64,000 nucleotides of DNA from Ignavibacteriales bacterium (GTDB lineage: Bacteria; Bacteroidota; Ignavibacteria; Tepidaquicellales; Tepidaquicellaceae). Positions 8,007 through 17,391 of this stretch are shown in pieces. The stretch's first letter is position 1. Each line of letters starts with the position of its first letter. The position numbers and the translations under genes were made by a program. Where the stretch lies: positions 1,589,501 to 1,653,500 of the forward strand of contig JACKAC010000001.1 of assembly GCA_020635255.1 (NCBI GenBank), given 5' to 3'. The notes under the pieces are model-generated. The model had not been told where the DNA came from. It worked only from the letters and a program-made list of their open reading frames with translations, and ran no database searches.

Positions 8007-8600
8007 CTAGATTGCGTGTTTTTTGGTGAGATTCATGAATAATTCCCTGCCCTTTCTGGGCTCGATGGAATTAAACGCGGTGTCAAAAACATTGATGTCG
8101 AAGTAAGGTGAGAAGTACTTAATATACTCGGATTTGAATCCGCCATAAGGAGGACGGTCAGTATTAAGCTCAACGTTAAACAGTACTCCAACGAGCCTTC
8201 CATTCTCATTTAGGAGATCGTAAACTTTGCGTGCATATTCGGGACGAAGTATCGGCTCTATTGCGCAAAAGAACGTTTGTTCGACGATAAGGTCGTATTT
8301 GCCGTTATGTTCAAAGAAATCATCGATTAGTATGTTCTCTTCAGGAAAATCAGGGTAACGCGAAAGAAAACTTTTGACAGCAGACTTAGACCAATCCAGA
8401 ACGTAAGTATTCAGAAAGCCTCTGCTGTGAAGATACTCCGCTTCATAGGCATTTCCCGCTCCCGGAATGAGAATGAAAATTTCTTTGTTATTTAATTGAT
8501 CGAAGTATTCACGAAGAGGAGTTGCAACGTAACCAATATCCCATTTGAGCTCTCCCTGTTTGTACTTTTCGTCCCAATAATTCTTATTCAGCCTAAACAT
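8007..8600 (-). CDS. TPMT-family SAM-dependent methyltransferase
   Basis: 197 residues. The N-terminus NYWDEKYKQGELKWDIG and the following ATPLREYF are typical of the thiopurine S-methyltransferase family. Motif I is LIPGAGNAYEAEYL, the acidic residue ending strand 2 is in YVLDWS, and EQTFFCAIEP is the family's motif near the active site. In bacteria these enzymes methylate small thiol, selenium or tellurium compounds; the substrate here is unknown. It shares the strand of the preceding lipoprotein gene at a distance of 45 bases. Confidence 0.85.
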   Translation of the reverse strand: MFRLNKNYWDEKYKQGELKWDIGYVATPLREYFDQLNNKEIFILIPGAGNAYEAEYLHSRGFLNTYVLDWSKSAVKSFLSRYPDFPEENILIDDFFEHNGKYDLIVEQTFFCAIEPILRPEYARKVYDLLNENGRLVGVLFNVELNTDRPPYGGFKSEYIKYFSPYFDINVFDTAFNSIEPRKGRELFMNLTKKHAI

Positions 8601-8736
8601 ATGTATATTGGATAAAATATTGTAAAATTAATATACGCAATTTTCTTTAGATTAAATAAACCATTAATTTATCATTAAAAAACAGTTACCCAATAAACCA
8701 ATCTATAAGAAAAAGCCTTTAAGTTATAAATGAATA

Positions 8737-8767
8737 TTGTAATTAGAAATACTTTTGGTTATTTTTG
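8737..8767 (+). promoter_or_regulatory. Promoter of tRNA-Leu
   Basis: TTG at 8737-8739, a 20-base spacer, and TATTTTTG at 8760-8767, a perfect TAnnTTTG box. The tRNA begins 13 bases later. The rest of the gap from 8601 is AT-rich with nothing else recognisable. Confidence 0.65.
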
Positions 8768-8779
8768 TATTTAAGTTTT

Positions 8780-8861
8780 GCGTGATTGGCGGAACTGGCA
8801 GACGCACTAGACTTAGGATCTAGCGGGGCAACCCGTGGGGGTTCGACTCCCTCATCACGCA
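8780..8861 (+). tRNA. tRNA-Leu (TAG)
   Basis: A class II tRNA. The acceptor stem GCGTGAT pairs with ATCACGC, discriminator A at 8861. The anticodon arm CTAGA-CTTAGGA-TCTAG gives anticodon TAG. The variable arm CGGGGCAACCCG and T-arm GGGGGTTCGACTCCC follow. CCA is not encoded. clpX starts 52 bases downstream. Confidence 0.93.
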
Positions 8862-8913
8862 CGAGGTTTTACGATGATCAGTTAAACAATTTTGCTAACT
8901 CAAACTCTGGCAA

Positions 8914-10200
8914 ATGGCAGGCAAAGACAAACCCGGCTCCACAAAACCAAGATGTTCCTTTTGCGGAAGAAGTGCTGACAAGGTTACAAACATGATCAAG
9001 GGTCCCACAGACCCAAGAGGCAGAGATGTTTATATCTGCGAGATATGTGTAGGTAATGCAATGCAGATCATAAAACAGAACTCGATATCAAGTCAGAGCA
9101 GATCGGTTAGTAAGATAAAATCCAACCTCACACCAATCGGTATCAAGAAATTCCTCGATGAATACGTAATAGGACAGGAAAGGGCAAAGAAATCTCTTTC
9201 CGTCGCAGTGTATAACCACTACAAAAGGATAGACTCACTCGAAGTAAACGCTCTCGACGACGTCGAAATAGAAAAGAGCAACATCCTGCTCATCGGACCT
9301 ACCGGGACAGGTAAGACATATCTCGCACAGACACTAGCAAAGTTATTAAACGTTCCTTTTGCGATTGCAGACGCTACGACCATAACAGAAGCCGGTTATG
9401 TAGGTGATGACGTAGAGTCAATACTGGTAAGCCTTTTGCAGAATGCTAACTATGACCTGCACAAAGCAGAACGAGGTATAATATATCTGGACGAAATAGA
9501 TAAAATAGCGAGAAAGAGCGACAGTGTTTCCATTACACGAGACGTATCGGGCGAGGGTGTTCAGCAGGCATTGCTGAAACTGCTCGAAGGTACAGTAGCA
9601 GGCGTACCACCGCGGGGCGGAAGGAAGCACCCTGAACAGCCATTGATCAACATTAACACAAAGAACATCCTATTCATCTGCGGCGGCGCATTTGAAGGAC
9701 TGGAAAAGACCATCGAGCACAGAATGGATAAGAGTTCCGTCGGTTTCGGCGCGAACGTTATTTCGAAGCACGATAAAAAGAACGATGAGATAATGGAATT
9801 GGTCGAGCCGGACGATCTGATCAAGTTCGGTCTCATACCGGAATTCGTTGGAAGGCTTCCTGTCACGACAACGTTGAAATCCCTCGATAAAGCGGCATTG
9901 CTATCCATACTCTCAGAGCCGAAGAACGCCATTATCAAACAATATCAGAAACTTCTCCGAATGGAAGGTGTCGAGCTGGAATTCCAGGATGACGCCCTTG
10001 AGGAAGTCGCACAACTGGCTATCAAAAGAGGTACGGGCGCAAGAGCATTGAGATCCATACTCGAAAATATAATGATGGATATTATGTACAAGATACCGTC
10101 GAAGACCAATGTAACGGATTGTATAATTACTAAGGAAGTAATTACCGAACAGAAAGAGCCAATATATATCAATTCCAATAAGAAGGTATTCGCGCAATAA
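8914..10200 (+). CDS. clpX: ATP-dependent Clp protease ATP-binding subunit ClpX
   Basis: 428 residues, normal length. The N-terminal zinc-binding domain has CSFCGRS and CEICV. The AAA+ domain has Walker A GPTGTGKT, Walker B IIYLDEIDKIAR, the pore loop GYVGDDVES and sensor 2 GTGARALRSILE. ClpX unfolds tagged proteins and feeds them to ClpP. clpP is not next to it here, unlike in many genomes. The carboxylase gene follows after 20 bases, so the two may be co-transcribed. Confidence 0.97.
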   Translation: MAGKDKPGSTKPRCSFCGRSADKVTNMIKGPTDPRGRDVYICEICVGNAMQIIKQNSISSQSRSVSKIKSNLTPIGIKKFLDEYVIGQERAKKSLSVAVYNHYKRIDSLEVNALDDVEIEKSNILLIGPTGTGKTYLAQTLAKLLNVPFAIADATTITEAGYVGDDVESILVSLLQNANYDLHKAERGIIYLDEIDKIARKSDSVSITRDVSGEGVQQALLKLLEGTVAGVPPRGGRKHPEQPLININTKNILFICGGAFEGLEKTIEHRMDKSSVGFGANVISKHDKKNDEIMELVEPDDLIKFGLIPEFVGRLPVTTTLKSLDKAALLSILSEPKNAIIKQYQKLLRMEGVELEFQDDALEEVAQLAIKRGTGARALRSILENIMMDIMYKIPSKTNVTDCIITKEVITEQKEPIYINSNKKVFAQ

Positions 10201-10220
10201 CAGCGTGACCTCCCAAACAT

Positions 10221-11876
10221 ATGAGTGCCATAGAATCCGATATCAAGAAAGACAATGAATTTCTTGCGCGTGAAGATTTTCACAAAAACTTACTGCGCAA
10301 AACAAAAGCCATTGGCGACAAGCTCAAACTCGGAGGCGGTGAAAAAGCCATCGAGAAACTCCATTCAAAAGGCAAGCTTCACTGCAGGGAAAGAATTAAC
10401 CTGCTTATAGACGAAGGATCGTTTTTCATGGAGCTGGGTCTGTATGCCGGTTACGGTATGTATGAAGAATACGGCGGAGCTCCGTCATCCGGAACGGTCT
10501 TTGGTATCGGAAAGATACACGGACGTAATTGCGTCATAGTAGCAAATGATGCCACTGTGAAAGCTGGCGCATGGTTCCCTATCACATGCAAGAAGAATCT
10601 CCGCGCGCAGGAGATATCTATGGAGAATAAGCTTCCGATAATCTATCTCGTAGATTCGGCAGGTGTATTTCTTCCAATGCAGGATGAGATATTCCCTGAC
10701 AAGGAGCATTTCGGAAGAATATTCAGGAACAACGCGGTAATGAGTTCTATGGGAATCCCCCAGATAGCGGCAATAATGGGTCCCTGTGTAGCAGGCGGCG
10801 CTTATCTTCCCATCATGAGTGACGAGGCGCTGATAGTAGACAAGACGGGAAGCATCTTCCTGGCGGGCTCACACCTGGTAAAGGCGGCAATAGGTGAAAA
10901 AATAGATAACGAATCACTCGGAGGCGCAACCGTAACGACAGAGATCTCGGGCATTACCGATGAGAAAATGAAGAACGACGAAGAGTGTATTGCCAAAATA
11001 AGAAGCCTCGTAGAAAAGTTCGGTGAAACGGAAAAGGCAGGATTCGACAGGATAGAGAGCAAACTCCCTAAACATAAACAAAAAGAAATTTACGGAATAC
11101 TGCCTGAAAGCACCTCTAAGCCATACGACACATACGACCTAATCGCAAGAATTGTTGATGACGGTGATTTCGATGAATATAAACCGGGCTATGGAAAGAC
11201 TATTATTACGGGTTACGCGAGAATAGACGGATGGGCAGTTGCTATCGTGGCAAATCAAAGAGAGGTTATCAAAAGCAGTAAAGGCGAGATGCAATTCGGC
11301 GGTGTAATATACTCCGACAGCGCTGATAAGGCAGCGCGTTTTATAATGAACGCTAACCAGAGGAAGATCCCGCTGGTATTTCTGCAGGACGTAACAGGAT
11401 TTATGGTGGGTTCACGCTCGGAACACGGCGGTATCATTAAGGATGGCGCTAAAATGGTGAATGCGGTTGCTAACTCGGTCGTTCCGAAGATCACCATCAT
11501 AACCGGGAACAGCTACGGAGCAGGAAACTACGCGATGTGCGGTAAAGGATACGATCCCCGTTTCATATACGCATATCCAAATGCTCAGATTGCCGTGATG
11601 GGCGGCGCGCAGGCAAGCAATGTACTGCTGGATATTAAAATGGGTCAGCTAAAGAAAGAGGGTAAAGAAATAAGTGAAGAGGATAAGAAGAAATTCCTCA
11701 AAGAAATACACGACAGGTATGATGAACAAACGAACGTGCTTTATGCTGCATCAAGATTATGGGTGGACGAAGTGATAGACCCGGCAAAAACACGTGAATA
11801 TATTTCCTATTCAATAGAACTAGCAAATAACAATCCCGACATGCCCAAATTCAATCCGGGCGTGATACAGACTTAG
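10221..11876 (+). CDS. Acyl-CoA carboxylase carboxyltransferase (beta) subunit
   Basis: 551 residues. Transfers carboxyl from biotin to an acyl-CoA. Two crotonase-like halves are visible: the N-half with the oxyanion-type GPCVAGGAYLPIMSDEALIV and IFLAGSHLVKAAIGE, and the C-half with FLQDVTGFMVGSRSEHGGIIK and GNSYGAGNYAMCG. The segment around GGATVTTEISGITD resembles methylcrotonyl-CoA carboxylase beta, suggesting leucine breakdown, but propionyl-CoA or another substrate cannot be excluded. The biotin-carrier subunit is not in this window. Its stop codon overlaps that of the convergent clpB by three bases. Confidence 0.9.
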   Translation: MSAIESDIKKDNEFLAREDFHKNLLRKTKAIGDKLKLGGGEKAIEKLHSKGKLHCRERINLLIDEGSFFMELGLYAGYGMYEEYGGAPSSGTVFGIGKIHGRNCVIVANDATVKAGAWFPITCKKNLRAQEISMENKLPIIYLVDSAGVFLPMQDEIFPDKEHFGRIFRNNAVMSSMGIPQIAAIMGPCVAGGAYLPIMSDEALIVDKTGSIFLAGSHLVKAAIGEKIDNESLGGATVTTEISGITDEKMKNDEECIAKIRSLVEKFGETEKAGFDRIESKLPKHKQKEIYGILPESTSKPYDTYDLIARIVDDGDFDEYKPGYGKTIITGYARIDGWAVAIVANQREVIKSSKGEMQFGGVIYSDSADKAARFIMNANQRKIPLVFLQDVTGFMVGSRSEHGGIIKDGAKMVNAVANSVVPKITIITGNSYGAGNYAMCGKGYDPRFIYAYPNAQIAVMGGAQASNVLLDIKMGQLKKEGKEISEEDKKKFLKEIHDRYDEQTNVLYAASRLWVDEVIDPAKTREYISYSIELANNNPDMPKFNPGVIQT

Positions 11877-13192
11877 TGTTTCAATTCCCTTTTCAGCGCT
11901 TCTTTTTCTATTTCCAATTGCTTAATTCTTCTGTCTATCTGGTCTATCTCTTCAGGCATGGAATCTATTTCTATTCTTAGTTTGGAAGCAGATTCGTCTA
12001 TCAGGTCTATCGCCTTATCGGGTAAGAATCTATCCGCGATATAACGGTCGGATAATTGCGCTGCGGCTACTATTGCTGCGTCGGTTATCCTGACACCGTG
12101 ATGTACTTCGTATTTTTCTTTTAAACCGCGAAGTATGGAAATCGTATCCTCGACATCGGGCTGCCCAACGAATACAGGCTGGAATCTTCTTTCCAGCGCG
12201 GGATCTTTTTCAATGTATTTCCTGTATTCATCGAGTGTCGTCGCGCCAACACATCTGAGTTCGCCCCGCGCCAGAGCGGGCTTCAGCATATTAGATGCAT
12301 CCATCGACCCCTCCGCCGCGCCTGCCCCGACGACAGTGTGTAATTCATCTATGAAAAGAATTATCTTGCCGTTGCTCTCCTCGACTTCTTTAAGGACACC
12401 CTTTAGTCTCTCTTCGAACTGTCCCCTGTACTGCGCACCGGCTACAAGTGCTGCCATATCGAGTGCGACTATTTCCCTGTCACGAAGATTTTCCGGGATG
12501 TCGCCCTGCACTATCCTGTGCGCGATGCCTTCCGCGATGGCAGTCTTACCGACACCGGGTTCACCTATCAGCACGGGATTATTCTTTGTTCGCCTGGATA
12601 GAACCTGCAACACTCTCCTTATCTCCTGGTCGCGTCCGATAACGGGGTCCAGTTTACCTTTCGCGGCAAGCTGGTTGAGATTTCGTCCGTATTTTTCGAG
12701 AGACTGGAATGTTTCTTCAGGATTTTGTCCGGTTACCCTTGCAGAGCCGCGGACTTCCTTCAATATTTTTAGTATGTTATCCTTTGTTATCCCGCTGGAG
12801 TTTAACAGCTCCCCTACTTTCGTTCTTTTCGCATCCGCAAGACCGAGAAGTAAATGTTCGACGGATACGTATTCATCATTCATCCCGGCGGCTTCCTTAG
12901 AAGATTTCTCCAGCACGTCCGCCAGTTCACGTGATATAGCGATATTTCCTGCCCCTGCGCCGGATACCTTTGGGAAGGATTTCACAATTTCTTCCGTTCT
13001 TGATTCCAGCAGATCCTTATTTACCCCGAGCTTCAGGAGGATGGAGTTGACTATTCCCTCTTTCTCGGAGAGGAGCGCTTCAAACAGGTGCGCGGGTTCT
13101 ATCTGCTGGTTAGAGTTATCGGAAGCCAGATCCTGAGCCTTCTGTATGGCTTCCTGTGATTTCAGCGTGAGCTTGTTAAAATTAAATGCCAT
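11873..13192 (-). CDS. clpB: ClpB chaperone, truncated after the first AAA+ domain
   Basis: Only 439 residues, against roughly 860 for ClpB. The N-terminal double Clp-N repeat (1-145) and the whole first nucleotide-binding domain are intact: Walker A GEPGVGKTAIAEG, pore loop AGAQYRGQFEERL, Walker B ILFIDELHTVVGAG, arginine-finger region PALERRFQPV. The protein stops at the first helix of the coiled-coil middle domain (QLEIEKEALKRELKH, then TAA). The second ATPase domain is missing and is found nowhere else in the window. ClpB normally resolves aggregates with DnaK. The truncated form may be a pseudogene, a specialised one-ring protein or the result of a rearrangement or assembly join at 11873. 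Confidence 0.85.
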   Translation of the reverse strand: MAFNFNKLTLKSQEAIQKAQDLASDNSNQQIEPAHLFEALLSEKEGIVNSILLKLGVNKDLLESRTEEIVKSFPKVSGAGAGNIAISRELADVLEKSSKEAAGMNDEYVSVEHLLLGLADAKRTKVGELLNSSGITKDNILKILKEVRGSARVTGQNPEETFQSLEKYGRNLNQLAAKGKLDPVIGRDQEIRRVLQVLSRRTKNNPVLIGEPGVGKTAIAEGIAHRIVQGDIPENLRDREIVALDMAALVAGAQYRGQFEERLKGVLKEVEESNGKIILFIDELHTVVGAGAAEGSMDASNMLKPALARGELRCVGATTLDEYRKYIEKDPALERRFQPVFVGQPDVEDTISILRGLKEKYEVHHGVRITDAAIVAAAQLSDRYIADRFLPDKAIDLIDESASKLRIEIDSMPEEIDQIDRRIKQLEIEKEALKRELKH

Positions 13193-13273
13193 AGTAATTT
13201 ATTTTCTTAAAATTAAGCTTATATTTAGCTTTTTTCAATTACAACTTTAATAACCATTTTGTAATTTTGTCAG

Positions 13274-14080
13274 ATGAGCAATGCTTCCATAATAATTTCA
13301 GTATATAAGAATACTAAGGCGCTTGAATTGATATTTTACGCACTTAGCAAACAATCGTATAAGGATTTCGAGATAATTGTTGCTGAGGACGGTGAGAATG
13401 AAGGTATTTCCGAGCTAATCGGAAAAAGTAAATCCTATCTAAATAATCCTATCATACATATCACACAGGAAGATAAGGGATTCCGTAAGAACCGTATCCT
13501 TAATGAAGCTATAAGAAAGTCAAACACGGATTATTTGATTTTCATCGACGGCGACTGCGTCCCCCACTCGGATTTTATCAAGGAGCACGTAGAAAATCGT
13601 GAGGATAATACAGTATTGTGCGGGCGCAGGGTGGCTCTGGGGAAGGAAATGTCGGAAAGGATCACTAAGGAGAGCATTTTGTCCGGTGATTACCAGAAGA
13701 TCGGGCTGAAGCACTTCGTCGACTCAATGAAAGGGTCAGGTGAGGGTTCCAAGCACGTGGAGGAGGGATTGCGGTTCAGCGCGAGGGTGTTCGGGAAAGA
13801 TGACGAGCATATACTTGGATGCAATTTTTCCATACAGAAGTCACTTCTCGAAAAGACAAACGGCTTCGATGAAAATTATGAAGGTCCGGGATTGGGTGAG
13901 GACTCGGATATAGAGTTCAGGTTAAGGTTGATAGATGTAAAGTTCAAATCGGTCAGGAATAAGGCAATACAATATCATCTTTTTCATCCGAGAACAAAGG
14001 AAGACGAGAGGAATTTCGAATATTTCCAGGAAGTGAAGGAAAAGAAAAATTTTTTTGCTAAAAATGGTTTATCTAAATAA
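13274..14080 (+). CDS. GT2-family glycosyltransferase
   Basis: 268 residues. The GT-A fold starts with ASIIISVYKNTKALELIF. The nucleotide-sugar metal motif is in LIFIDGDCVPH (DGD), and the C-terminal galactosyltransferase-like half carries GCNFSIQKSLLEKTNGFDENYEG and GEDSDIEFRLR with the likely catalytic Glu/Asp. No membrane segments. It opens a surface-glycan cluster and probably adds one sugar to an LPS or exopolysaccharide chain. Confidence 0.88.
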   Translation: MSNASIIISVYKNTKALELIFYALSKQSYKDFEIIVAEDGENEGISELIGKSKSYLNNPIIHITQEDKGFRKNRILNEAIRKSNTDYLIFIDGDCVPHSDFIKEHVENREDNTVLCGRRVALGKEMSERITKESILSGDYQKIGLKHFVDSMKGSGEGSKHVEEGLRFSARVFGKDDEHILGCNFSIQKSLLEKTNGFDENYEGPGLGEDSDIEFRLRLIDVKFKSVRNKAIQYHLFHPRTKEDERNFEYFQEVKEKKNFFAKNGLSK

Positions 14081-14125
14081 CAATATTCATATTTTGTTGT
14101 TATATACCAAGTAAATCTATTAGAA

Positions 14126-15739
14126 ATGAGAAAAATTATATTCGTTTTATTAGTAATGCTTATTTGCATATCTAATTTATATCCACAGATATCCACAGAA
14201 TGGATAAATACATACAACTACCCTGTTTATGGGATTCGTTTGCTAGGTGGATCAACCATTGACAATCAAGGAAACGTTTATATGAACGGATCAAGTATGA
14301 ATTATTATAACCCCACTTTAAAATTTTCTTCTAACGGAACAACTAATTGGGTTAAAATATCGGAGGAAATAGGTTCTGGTATTACAGCAGGGAACGACGG
14401 TTTTTTGTATGCCATAAGCATAAGGAGTTTGATGGCTTTAACTAAATATACATCTACCGGGGATACTATTTGGTCAAGAGGATTCTCTGGAAATTTACCA
14501 GGGTGGAATTATCCATATTTTGTTACTACTAATTCACAAGGACATATTTTCACAATAAGTGTTACAAAGGATACAAATTCCCCAAGCAACATAACAATTA
14601 TCAAATATGACAATAATGGAAACCAGCTCTGGACAAATTACTTCAGAACCCCAAATCAATATGATTCATATATTTTCCCAAATAGTTATGTTTTCGATCA
14701 AAACAATAATTTATATGTAACAGGAACTCTTCCAAATAATGGAGGTGGATTATGCTTTTTCATTACAAAAATTACTTCAAGTGGAACAACGGAGTGGATT
14801 AATTTTGATTACAATGCAATGTCTGGAACTGACGTTGCCTTAGACAATTTTGGAAATGTATATTGCACTGGATGGAGTGTCGGATTTTCGGGTAGTCATT
14901 CATATTATTTCACGAAAGCTTATAAATATTCTCCTTCAGGCACGTTAGTATGGGACCGGGATTATGTTAATGATCCTAACAATGATGGAACATTTGGATC
15001 AAGAATAAAAGTCGATAACCAAAATAACCTCTGTATCCTGGCTGTTGAGCAAAAACATAACACTTTGAAAAATCCAATCCATATTTTAAAATATGATGCA
15101 TTAGGTAATCTTTACTTGGACAAAATCACCTTTTATTTACGTAGAACGAATGGAGTTGCGGAAAAAACGACAAACTTAATATTAGATGAATATAATAATA
15201 TATATATTAACGGTTATGGTAGCAGGACAATAAATGACAATGAAAGGGGTCTGGTTACCGCCAAATATGACACTACGGGATCGTTAGTATGGATCACAAA
15301 CATAACTAATACCTCATTTGAAGACGATGAAATTGGAGATCTTTTTGTTAAAGGTCATAATATTTATACAACAGGTACTTCTTACAAAAATTACCCAAAT
15401 TCGGGGAGAGAACTTCTAGCTGCCAAATATTATCAGACTTCGATAGGCATTCTTCAACAATATTCAGAAATACCTGAAAATTATAAGTTGGAGCAAAATT
15501 ATCCCAATCCATTTAATCCCTCAACAAAAATTAAATTTTCTATTCCAAAGGGCAGTTTCACATCATTAAAGGTATACGATGTAACAGGTAAAGAAATCAA
15601 AGAGTTATTGAATGAGTTTATTCCAGCGGGCACCTTTGAAATTGAATTTAGTCCGGAAAGCATTCCAAGTGGAGTTTATTTTTATAAACTTACTTCTAAT
15701 AAATTTGAATCCGTAAAGAAAATGATAATTATTAAGTAA
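14126..15739 (+). CDS. T9SS-sorted secreted SBBP-type beta-propeller protein
   Basis: 537 residues. A signal peptide (IIFVLLVMLICISNLYPQ) is followed by repeats of the form D-x-x-G-N-x-Y-x-T-G (DNQGNVYMNGSS, DQNNNLYVTGTL, DNFGNVYCTGWS, DEYNNIYINGYG) typical of bacterial SBBP/propeller repeats. The C-terminal 85 residues are the T9SS type A sorting domain (NYPNPFNPSTKIKFSIPKG, VYDVTGKEI, SGVYFYKL). Product is expected at the cell surface. Its codons are visibly more AT-rich than those of the glycosyltransferases on either side, suggesting later insertion into the cluster. Confidence 0.88.
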   Translation: MRKIIFVLLVMLICISNLYPQISTEWINTYNYPVYGIRLLGGSTIDNQGNVYMNGSSMNYYNPTLKFSSNGTTNWVKISEEIGSGITAGNDGFLYAISIRSLMALTKYTSTGDTIWSRGFSGNLPGWNYPYFVTTNSQGHIFTISVTKDTNSPSNITIIKYDNNGNQLWTNYFRTPNQYDSYIFPNSYVFDQNNNLYVTGTLPNNGGGLCFFITKITSSGTTEWINFDYNAMSGTDVALDNFGNVYCTGWSVGFSGSHSYYFTKAYKYSPSGTLVWDRDYVNDPNNDGTFGSRIKVDNQNNLCILAVEQKHNTLKNPIHILKYDALGNLYLDKITFYLRRTNGVAEKTTNLILDEYNNIYINGYGSRTINDNERGLVTAKYDTTGSLVWITNITNTSFEDDEIGDLFVKGHNIYTTGTSYKNYPNSGRELLAAKYYQTSIGILQQYSEIPENYKLEQNYPNPFNPSTKIKFSIPKGSFTSLKVYDVTGKEIKELLNEFIPAGTFEIEFSPESIPSGVYFYKLTSNKFESVKKMIIIK

Positions 15740-15744
15740 ACACC

Positions 15745-16578
15745 ATGCCTGAAAAGATCTCCGCTGTTGTGCTGACATATAACAGCGAGGACAATTTACC
15801 CCGCTGTCTGGAAAGCATTAAATGGGTGGATGAGATAATCGTAGTAGATTCCCACAGTAAAGATAAGACTAAGGCAATAGTACTTTCATACAATGCAAAA
15901 CTCTTTGAAAGAGATTATGACGGATATACAAGACAACTTGAGTACGGAGTAAGGCTAGCCGGTAATAACTGGATCTTTGTAGTCGACTCGGATGAAGAGC
16001 TAACAGAAGTACTGCGAAAGGAAGTATTGGATCAGCTAAGTAATCCTCCCGAGGATATAGGGGGATATGAAATATCCAGGAAAGTTAAATTCCTCGGCAA
16101 ATACATTCTTCACGGAGGTTGGTACCCAGATTACCAGTATAGGTTATTCAGAAAAGACAGGTCCTATCCCATTCATAGAGAGATACACAGCTCATACACG
16201 ACAGATTCCCGTAAAATCAGGTTGAAAGGAAACATCATTCATTACACTTACCGGAACCTTTACGATTACATAAGTAGAATAAATATTTACACAACCTATG
16301 ATACCAGCAATAAACTTAAGGAACTGAACGGCAAAAAAGTAAGATGGTATAATCTCATTATAAATCCTATTCCTGTATTCATAAAAATGTTTATACTCAA
16401 GGGAGGCTTCAGGGACGGTATACAGGGGCTTATTCTGGCATTATTCTCAGCGTTTTACCGTTCTGCACTTTATGCTAAGACCTGGGCTTACCAAAACAGT
16501 GGGAAATATTGCTATGAAAAACCGCCAATTACTAACACAGATCTCATAAAATTTAGAAAAAGGGGCGATAATGACTAA
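15745..16578 (+). CDS. GT2 glycosyltransferase, WaaE/KdtX-like
   Basis: 277 residues. The N-terminal GT-A core begins SAVVLTYNSEDNLPRCLESI; the metal motif is in FVVDSDEEL (DSD), and the family hallmark GGWYPDYQYRLFRK follows. The C-terminus has two hydrophobic patches, compatible with membrane association. WaaE-type enzymes add glucose or heptose to LPS inner core. It is a close paralogue of the next gene, sharing WYPDY...RLFRKD and a GGFxDGxxGL segment, so the pair arose by tandem duplication. Confidence 0.85.
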   Translation: MPEKISAVVLTYNSEDNLPRCLESIKWVDEIIVVDSHSKDKTKAIVLSYNAKLFERDYDGYTRQLEYGVRLAGNNWIFVVDSDEELTEVLRKEVLDQLSNPPEDIGGYEISRKVKFLGKYILHGGWYPDYQYRLFRKDRSYPIHREIHSSYTTDSRKIRLKGNIIHYTYRNLYDYISRINIYTTYDTSNKLKELNGKKVRWYNLIINPIPVFIKMFILKGGFRDGIQGLILALFSAFYRSALYAKTWAYQNSGKYCYEKPPITNTDLIKFRKRGDND

Positions 16579-16638
16579 TCCGTTTTCTGTTACAATTATT
16601 GGGTTCATTTAGTAAATTATTGAATCATAATTACTAAG

Positions 16639-17391
16639 ATGAAGATTTCTGCTGTTATTATATGTACAAATGAAGAAAAGAACATTGAGGACTGCCTCAA
16701 AAGCGTCTCGTGGGCTGATGAAATAGTTGTCATCGACGGCGGAAGCACTGACAATACGCGAGAATTAGCTTTAAAGTATACCGATAAGGTCTATGAAAAT
16801 AAGTGGGAAGGATATGCTAAGCAGAGGACTTTCTCTTTGGGCAAAGTGAGCAATGAATGGATGTTTTCACTCGATGCCGATGAAAGATGTACGGAAGAAC
16901 TGACGAAAGAAATGCTGGAGAGGTTAAATGCCGATGGCGAGAAATATTCCGGTTACGAAATGCCGCGTAAAAGCTTCTTCCTCGGAAAATGGGTGAAGCA
17001 CTGCGGATGGTACCCTGACTATAAATTAAGGCTATTCAGAAAAGATAAAGTTAAACTAAGTGACAACCTGGTCCATGAGAGATATCTTATCGACGGTGAA
17101 ACCGGCAGATTAAAAAATGACATACTTCATTACACCGTTACCTCAATATCGGAGTTCATGGATAAAGTTAATGTATACTCTACCCTATCGGCTCAGGAAA
17201 AAGCAGGAACAAAATCAGCCGGGTTTTTTGTGCTGATGGTCCGGCCATTCTTCGGATTTTACAGAGAGTATATTTTCCGCGGAGGATTTCTCGACGGAGT
17301 ACACGGGCTTATGGTCTCGTTTTTTAATATGATCACATCTATGCTGACATATATGAAGATATGGGAAATACAAAATAAGGACAAACGATGA
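16639..17391 (+). CDS. GT2 glycosyltransferase, WaaE/KdtX-like paralogue
   Basis: 250 residues. Begins SAVIICTNEEKNIEDCLKSV; metal motif in FSLDADERC (DAD); hallmark CGWYPDYKLRLFRKDK; C-terminal GGFLDGVHGLMVSFFN. Its ATG lies 60 bases after the previous paralogue. Its end overlaps the ABC transporter start by four bases (ATGA), so translation of the two is probably coupled. Likely role: LPS or surface-glycan assembly. Confidence 0.85.
   Translation: MKISAVIICTNEEKNIEDCLKSVSWADEIVVIDGGSTDNTRELALKYTDKVYENKWEGYAKQRTFSLGKVSNEWMFSLDADERCTEELTKEMLERLNADGEKYSGYEMPRKSFFLGKWVKHCGWYPDYKLRLFRKDKVKLSDNLVHERYLIDGETGRLKNDILHYTVTSISEFMDKVNVYSTLSAQEKAGTKSAGFFVLMVRPFFGFYREYIFRGGFLDGVHGLMVSFFNMITSMLTYMKIWEIQNKDKR

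Noticed and set aside
12135..13136. Long 333-codon open frame on the plus strand across clpB
   Set aside because: It is antisense to a clear ClpB coding region, is Ser/Pro/Thr-rich as expected of a shadow frame, and matches no family.
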